Shown here: one piece after another, positions 5,432 to 8,962 of the stretch
Layout of the letters: the number at the start of each line of letters is the position of its first letter
How positions within the stretch are numbered: the first letter of the stretch is position 1
Assembly (NCBI GenBank): GCA_043767025.1
Contig: JAYUHK010000153.1
Coordinates: 1-8,962 of the forward strand
From: JAYUHK01 sp043767025
Lineage (GTDB): Bacteria > Bacteroidota > Bacteroidia > Chitinophagales > Saprospiraceae
Direction: 5' to 3'
DNA length: 8,962 bases
Made by a program: the position numbers and the translations under genes
The notes under the pieces: generated by a model
What the model saw: the letters and a program-made list of their open reading frames with translations, nothing else
The model's database searches: none
Told to the model about the DNA's origin: nothing

Positions 5432-7354
5432 TTACTGTTTTATTATTTTTTCTAAAAAAGCAACGCCTTCAATGTCCAAGCCGTGAATAAAATAAACACC
5501 GTTGGGCAAGGAGAAAATATCTAATTTTTCCAAAGTATTCAGGTTGGAAAAAGATGAAACAACTTGCCCAAAAGTATTGATTATTTCTATAGAAGTGACA
5601 TTCTCGAGAGCCAAAAATCCATTGGTGACAGAAGGATAAATCCGCGCTTTTGTCGCGCTTTTGGATTGAAGACTGATGATATTAGAATACGACGAGGACA
5701 GATCTAAATCGGTGACTTTCAGGCGATAATATTGTGTTCCTTTTGCTTCGAGGTCGTCGAGTTGATACACAGTATTAGAGCCTTTGGCTTTTATTTCGCC
5801 TATAGCAGTAAATTTTCGTCCGTCGTTGCTGCGCTCCAACTCGAAGTGTGAAGTATTGGTTTCGAGGGCAGTCTGCCAAGTGAGTGTATTTTTTGAATCC
5901 TTGATATTTCGTCCTTCAAAATACAGCAATTCTACAGGCAACGGACTTGCATATTCGTAGGCTCCGATGTCGTAGCCGCTTCCGCTTGGTCGTGGATTTT
6001 GGTCGATGTCAGCGTTGGGAGCAAGGCTGCTTGTACCGACATTGAGTGCAGCGCTGCCAGCCGTGATATGAAAATCTGCACCCAAAGTTAAGTTTGCATT
6101 TGCGAAACTCGGATTGCCTGTGATGGTGTTTGCGCCTGTGACGGCTGCTGCGCCGCCGCCAAAATGCAGATTGTAATTGTAAGCCAGATTGGTGTTGCTG
6201 TAATTGCTATTGATGACATTGCTGGGCGCATTGACCAAAATATTATTAAAAATCCGAATGTCGTTGGAGGAGTTAGCAAAGATTTCGCCGCTGTTAATTT
6301 CCGTGCTTTGAGAGTTTTGGTAAGCCGTATTGTTCACGATGTCCACGTGTTCGCTTTCGTAGGTATGGATTCCCGAGCCGCCATTGTTCCAAACCACATT
6401 ATTGACGACGTATGTTCTGCCTTTGTACGCGCCCAAAGTGGAGCCGTTTTGGGTATTTTTGCTGTCGTCGATGATGATACCGTTGCCGTCTGTGATGGTG
6501 CAAAGACCAATCCAAGGCACATAAAGTCGGTTACCAAAGCAGCGATTGTTGCGAATAATATTGCGATAGCCCGATGTGTCTGCGTCAAAATTCCATGATT
6601 GATAAAGACTAATACCGCTCGTACCGTAGATAGTGTACCAACAGTTGTTATACGACACATTATTTTCAATCGTAATATAATCACTTTGAACGGTCGAAAT
6701 ACCTGCGCCGCCACAGTCGTAAACTTTATTGTTTGAGATAACAAGATGGTGTGGTTTTGAGGTAGCACCTCTACCGTCGGCGGAAATACCGTTGCCGTTG
6801 AACGCAGGATTGGGCGAGCCGCTCGGAGTGGCGCACGAAGCAGGCTGAACAAGGGCGTTGGCGAGCGTCACATTGGCATTATTGCCTTTAATCTCGAACC
6901 CGCTGACTTTGATGTAAGCTGCACCGGGACTGAATTTGATACCTTGCCAGCCGTTGAATTGAATTTTGGGCGTGTGAGTTGGATAATTTCTAAACTCAAT
7001 GTAAGCCGCCGCCGTGCCGCTCCGCGCAATGTTCAGCACGTCTTGCCAAGAATATTGGTTGCTGTATGTACCGTTCATGGCATAAACGGTATCGCCGGGA
7101 TTGACCAAATCAGCCGCTTTTTGAAGCGTCCGAAATGCGGTTGTGGTACTCAATCCATTGTTGCTGTCGCTACCTGTTCCGCTGACATAATACGTCGAAG
7201 GCAAATTATTATTGAATACTATGGCTTCCTTGTCGGGCATCAAAAATGTTGCGGACGGAACATTGACACACGGGTGGTGATAGTCGAAAGTTCGAGCAGA
7301 GAGAGTTTGGATTGACAGAGTGTAGAGGATAATAAAAAGTAAGCGGTTGGTCAT
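5432..7354 (-). CDS. Secreted right-handed beta-helix protein with T9SS sorting domain
   Basis: 640 residues from ATG 7354. Signal peptide 1-20 (MTNRLLFIILYTLSIQ, cleavage after LSA). Residues 55-97 hold a DUF1565-like entry (YYVSGTGSDSNNG, FRTLQKAADLVNPGDTVYAM). About 130-400 forms a parallel beta-helix with repeated asparagine turns: ISNNKVYD (206), IENNVSYN (229), IIRNNRCF (266), VVNNVVWN (316), IVNNTAYQ (339), IFNNILVN (368). A choice-of-anchor-Q-like segment follows at 431-468 (DIDQNPRPSGSGYDIGAYEY), then the LPVELLYFEG linker with a beta-sandwich-like domain at about 472-565. The type-A T9SS domain is about 569-640, ending EKIIKQ. Export by Sec then T9SS is inferred. The fold is shared by polysaccharide lyases such as PL9, but I cannot identify catalytic residues, so the substrate is unknown. 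It stands alone between paaC and a terminator, with its own promoter. Confidence 0.9.
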   Translation of the reverse strand: MTNRLLFIILYTLSIQTLSARTFDYHHPCVNVPSATFLMPDKEAIVFNNNLPSTYYVSGTGSDSNNGLSTTTAFRTLQKAADLVNPGDTVYAMNGTYSNQYSWQDVLNIARSGTAAAYIEFRNYPTHTPKIQFNGWQGIKFSPGAAYIKVSGFEIKGNNANVTLANALVQPASCATPSGSPNPAFNGNGISADGRGATSKPHHLVISNNKVYDCGGAGISTVQSDYITIENNVSYNNCWYTIYGTSGISLYQSWNFDADTSGYRNIIRNNRCFGNRLYVPWIGLCTITDGNGIIIDDSKNTQNGSTLGAYKGRTYVVNNVVWNNGGSGIHTYESEHVDIVNNTAYQNSQSTEINSGEIFANSSNDIRIFNNILVNAPSNVINSNYSNTNLAYNYNLHFGGGAAAVTGANTITGNPSFANANLTLGADFHITAGSAALNVGTSSLAPNADIDQNPRPSGSGYDIGAYEYASPLPVELLYFEGRNIKDSKNTLTWQTALETNTSHFELERSNDGRKFTAIGEIKAKGSNTVYQLDDLEAKGTQYYRLKVTDLDLSSSYSNIISLQSKSATKARIYPSVTNGFLALENVTSIEIINTFGQVVSSFSNLNTLEKLDIFSLPNGVYFIHGLDIEGVAFLEKIIKQ

Positions 7355-7452
7355 TTTTATTCAGTTAATTTTGTTAAAATTATTTTCAACGGTATAAATT
7401 TGGTATCCATGCAGTCTGAAGGGAGAGAACTATCAAATGAAAGTCTGTTATA

Positions 7453-7483
7453 CAAAGGTATGAAAAAAAATCAATAATCCCAA
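7453..7483 (-). promoter_or_regulatory. Promoter for the beta-helix protein gene
   Basis: On the minus strand, TACCTTTG (7460 to 7453) is a full TAnnTTTG match. A TTG (7483-7481) lies 20 bp upstream, close to the -33 element. This is the best two-part promoter in the window. The leader would be about 90 nt before ATG 7354. Confidence 0.55.
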
Positions 7484-7600
7484 TATTAAACGATAAAAAT
7501 TAGCGATTTTAAGTTCTTACACTTAAATAGATGACATTTAATGTTCGACATAATTTGTTGATTTTCAATAGTTTATGATGACTCAAAATTAAAAACTAAA

Positions 7601-7618
7601 AACTTATAACTTATAACT
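7601..7618. repeat. Short tandem repeat of AACTTAT
   Basis: Two and a half units of the 7-bp motif AACTTAT, preceded by a looser AAAACTA-type stretch at 7587-7600. It is probably a simple-sequence remnant in noncoding DNA, without evident function. Confidence 0.5.
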
Positions 7619-7651
7619 ACTTAGTCGAATACTCGCGATTTTATTTCCTCC

Positions 7652-7691
7652 AAAAAAACGGGTAGCGCGGACTTTTCGTCCGTGCTACCCG
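7652..7691 (-). terminator. Strong intrinsic terminator of the small T9SS-type gene
   Basis: The arms 7659-7672 and 7678-7691 form a 14-bp GC-rich stem (CGGGTAGC... / ...GCTACCCG) with one G-T wobble and a 5-nt loop. On the minus strand it is followed by seven T (7658-7652). It lies 85 bp beyond the stop at 7776, on the correct side and strand to end that transcript. There is no T run on the plus-strand side. The GC-rich core in AT-rich surroundings might also be a dispersed repeat. Confidence 0.85.
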
Positions 7692-7775
7692 ATGATACAG
7701 TGGTTTAAAATAATTAAATAAGTTTAAATTTGTTAAGAAATAAAATTTTAAAAAGTGTGTGTGAATCGAAATATC

Positions 7776-8192
7776 TTACTTCGTAAAACGAGTTGAATAA
7801 GAAGATGTTGGGGTGCGGATAGAAAGTGTGTACATTCCGTTGTCCAATAAGCTGATGTCGAGGTCTTCGACATCGTCGCCGAATTTTCCACCCATAATGC
7901 GCACGCCCGTCAAGTCCAAAACCTCTATTTTGGCATCTTTGCGAATCATATTTGGAGTCGAAATCGTGATTTTTTCTTTTGATGCCGACACTTTCACACT
8001 CACGATGGTCTGTGGCGTTTCGGACATCTCTGATGAATATTTATCAACTCCCCGAGCGGGAGTGCTGGCTTCGAGGGTTGCGTAAATTGCTGTTTCGTTG
8101 CTATTAGCGGCTGCGAATGACGCAGTTTGCTGTGCAGAAAGGTTGCCGACGAAAGCCAAAATGGTTGCGAAAAGGATAGATACTTTTTTCAT
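7776..8192 (-). CDS. Small secreted protein consisting mainly of a T9SS sorting-like domain
   Basis: 138 residues from ATG 8192. Signal peptide 1-20 (MKKVSILFATILAFVGNLSA, cleaved before QQ). Residues 21-60 are a low-complexity Ala/Ser/Thr/Glu segment. Residues 65-138 resemble the beta-sandwich of type-A T9SS C-terminal domains: KITISTPN, IEVLDLTGVRIMGG, LDISLLDNGMYTLSIRT and a final FTK. The usual N-P motif at the domain start is missing, so it may be a divergent or export-unrelated relative. There is almost no cargo ahead of the domain, which is unusual for a T9SS substrate. It has its own terminator and a promoter candidate well upstream, so it is monocistronic. No enzymatic motif is present; a structural, surface or regulatory role is conjecture. 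Confidence 0.85.
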   Translation of the reverse strand: MKKVSILFATILAFVGNLSAQQTASFAAANSNETAIYATLEASTPARGVDKYSSEMSETPQTIVSVKVSASKEKITISTPNMIRKDAKIEVLDLTGVRIMGGKFGDDVEDLDISLLDNGMYTLSIRTPTSSYSTRFTK

Positions 8193-8384
8193 AATCGTAT
8201 AGATTGAATAGATGAAATAAATTATTTTACTGAAAAATTAAGTTGCCGATGTTGCCAAAATGTTTTGTGTCTATGGCTGGCACCTTATCGTATCTGCGAA
8301 GAATTCGCTGCTGGAAAGGTATCTAACTGTTTGATAGTTTGGAAGCGAAAAGATTTAATGTTGCTCTCTCGCTGTTTGTTGATA

Positions 8385-8392
8385 CAAATATA
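8385..8392 (-). promoter_or_regulatory. -7 box candidate for the small T9SS-type gene
   Basis: The minus strand reads TATATTTG, a full TAnnTTTG match. The -33 position has only a partial match. It would give a leader of about 185 nt before ATG 8192, longer than for the other genes here. Confidence 0.4.
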
Positions 8393-8530
8393 AGACGAAA
8401 AAATAAAAATAAAACTACACGAAATTTATTTTTGTGACAGTCTATATTTTATATTTTTTTATAAAAATACTAAAAAATTCAGTATTTGCTGAAATAAAAT
8501 TTATTTTTTAATACAATAAACCAATATGAG

Positions 8531-8555
8531 TGACAAATTTGCGACTATTTTGTCA
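8531..8555. promoter_or_regulatory. Inverted repeat TGACAAA / TTTGTCA
   Basis: Perfect 7-bp arms at 8531-8537 and 8549-8555 with an 11-bp spacer. This is the layout of a dimeric-regulator site, though no regulator gene is nearby. It ends 6 bp before the 20-bp palindrome. Confidence 0.35.
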
Positions 8556-8561
8556 AATTAA

Positions 8562-8581
8562 ATATATGTTGCAACATATAT
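8562..8581. promoter_or_regulatory. 20-bp perfect palindrome
   Basis: ATATATGTTG followed directly by its exact reverse complement, centred on TTGCAA. With no spacer it cannot form a normal RNA hairpin, so a DNA-binding site for a dimeric protein is more likely than a terminator. The target gene is unclear: the nearest start codon (8192) is 370 bp away. Confidence 0.4.
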
Positions 8582-8613
8582 CGATTTGCCACAAAAAACG
8601 ACACAAAATTAAC

Positions 8614-8639
8614 ATAATATTCTTTTAACGGAATATTAT
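8614..8639. repeat. 9-bp perfect inverted repeat
   Basis: ATAATATTC (8614-8622) and GAATATTAT (8631-8639) with an 8-nt loop TTTTAACG. There is no T run following on either strand, so it is not a typical terminator. Confidence 0.4.
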
Positions 8640-8701
8640 TTGGAACACGATTCTGAAATGCAGGTATTTTTTTGTATTTGTATGGTAAGGTCTGTACCGC
8701 G

Positions 8702-8726
8702 AATATTTTAAGAAAATATTTTTTTT
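8702..8726 (+). terminator. AT-only hairpin followed by T run
   Basis: AATATTTT (8702-8709) and AAAATATT (8713-8720) around a 3-nt loop, running into eight T (8719-8726). The form is that of an intrinsic terminator on the plus strand, but the stem has no G-C pairs and no plus-strand gene precedes it, so function is doubtful. Confidence 0.25.
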
Positions 8727-8811
8727 ACTCAAAATATAAAATTGCGCTACACTTATTTCAACCAAAAACCGTGCCGCAAGAAAATTTATCTTTTATTTTC
8801 GTATGATTGTC

Positions 8812-8819
8812 TATATTTG
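8812..8819 (+). promoter_or_regulatory. -7 box facing out of the window
   Basis: TATATTTG on the plus strand fits TAnnTTTG; no clear TTTG at -33. It could drive a gene beyond the right edge, with repeat half-copy 8865-8884 in its leader, an arrangement like that of lon. Confidence 0.3.
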
Positions 8820-8864
8820 TGCTGCGTAGGAATTTTTAGGGAATTTTTGCGAAGAACAAAAAAA

Positions 8865-8884
8865 GGAATGAAGAGAAAATAAGG
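8865..8884 (+). repeat. Half copy of the hairpin repeat
   Basis: GGAATGAAGAGAAAATAAGG matches the conserved GGAATGAAGA-rich half of the 42-bp element with one substitution. The closing half is not present; unrelated sequence follows. Confidence 0.5.
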
Positions 8885-8937
8885 TACTGAATATTGTGAC
8901 GCAGAATTTTGGGTCAAAACAAGGCAGATTTGAGGCG

Positions 8938-8952
8938 CGATGCTGTGCATCG
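8938..8952. repeat. Short GC-rich hairpin at the right edge
   Basis: CGATGC, loop TGT, GCATCG: a perfect 6-bp stem. The surrounding 8900-8962 is richer in G and C than the DNA to its left and has no open frame, so it may be the beginning of another noncoding or repeated element cut by the window edge. Confidence 0.35.
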
Positions 8953-8962
8953 TAACGAAAAT

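Larger units (their letters stand above)
7355..7775. other. 421-bp intergenic region
   Basis: Gene-free stretch between two minus-strand secreted-protein genes. It holds, from the right, the terminator of the upstream gene (7652-7691), a short tandem repeat (7601-7618) and the promoter of the beta-helix gene (7453-7483). I see no ORF or RNA gene in the rest, which is AT-rich. Confidence 0.6.
8193..8962. other. 770-bp AT-rich gene-free region
   Basis: No open frame of convincing length or composition was found on either strand, and nothing resembling a tRNA or rRNA. The region contains promoter candidates facing both ways (8385-8392 minus, 8812-8819 plus), four inverted repeats between 8531 and 8726, a half copy of the hairpin repeat (8865-8884) and a short GC-rich hairpin at the edge. 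It is unusually long for the gaps in this window. Confidence 0.55.

Noticed and set aside
6334..6852. 172-residue frame inside the beta-helix gene
   Set aside because: Same strand, different frame, embedded in a gene with an intact signal peptide, helix ladder and sorting domain; a shadow frame.
8193..8962. Possible replication origin in the AT-rich, palindrome-bearing region
   Set aside because: No TTATNCACA-type DnaA boxes and no dnaA or parAB nearby; AT-richness and palindromes alone are not enough.

Overview
The window is chromosomal DNA from a member of the Bacteroidota. Three things suggest this: two secreted proteins with type IX secretion (T9SS) style C-terminal domains, -7 boxes fitting the Bacteroidota consensus TAnnTTTG in front of most genes, and few recognisable Shine-Dalgarno sites. 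I cannot name a genus.

Layout, left to right. At 1-297 is the 3' end of an unidentified plus-strand gene and its tail. Then come two minus-strand genes of unknown function: a four-helix membrane protein (298-813) and a small secreted protein (975-1295). A divergent promoter region (about 1296-1420) separates these from lon (1505-3904, plus), a complete LonA protease. Convergent with lon is a minus-strand pair, paaC-paaD (5275 to 3969), encoding the structural subunit and the maturation-type subunit of the phenylacetyl-CoA epoxidase system. The catalytic and partner subunits paaA and paaB are not in the window. Next is a 640-residue secreted right-handed beta-helix protein with a T9SS sorting domain (5432-7354, minus). 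After a 421-bp gap holding a strong intrinsic terminator comes a 138-residue secreted protein that is almost only a sorting-like domain (7776-8192, minus). The last 770 bp are AT-rich, carry no convincing gene, and hold a series of perfect inverted repeats.

The least expected feature is a 41-42 bp dispersed hairpin repeat with outer arms GGAATG/CATTCC and AT-rich inner arms. It has three full copies (1422-1463, 3927-3968, 5339-5379), a tandem half-degenerate copy (5298-5338) and a half copy (8865-8884). All lie outside the likely coding sequences: in the lon leader, directly against the paaD stop codon, and just upstream of paaC. It looks like a small REP/MITE-like family. The copies flank both lon and the paaCD pair, and paaC has lost any obvious ATG start beside one of them.

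Functionally the genes are not one system. Lon is housekeeping proteolysis, PaaC/PaaD belong to aerobic phenylacetate breakdown, and the two T9SS-type proteins are probably exported to the cell surface or medium. I found no tRNA, rRNA, CRISPR array, transposase or phage gene.
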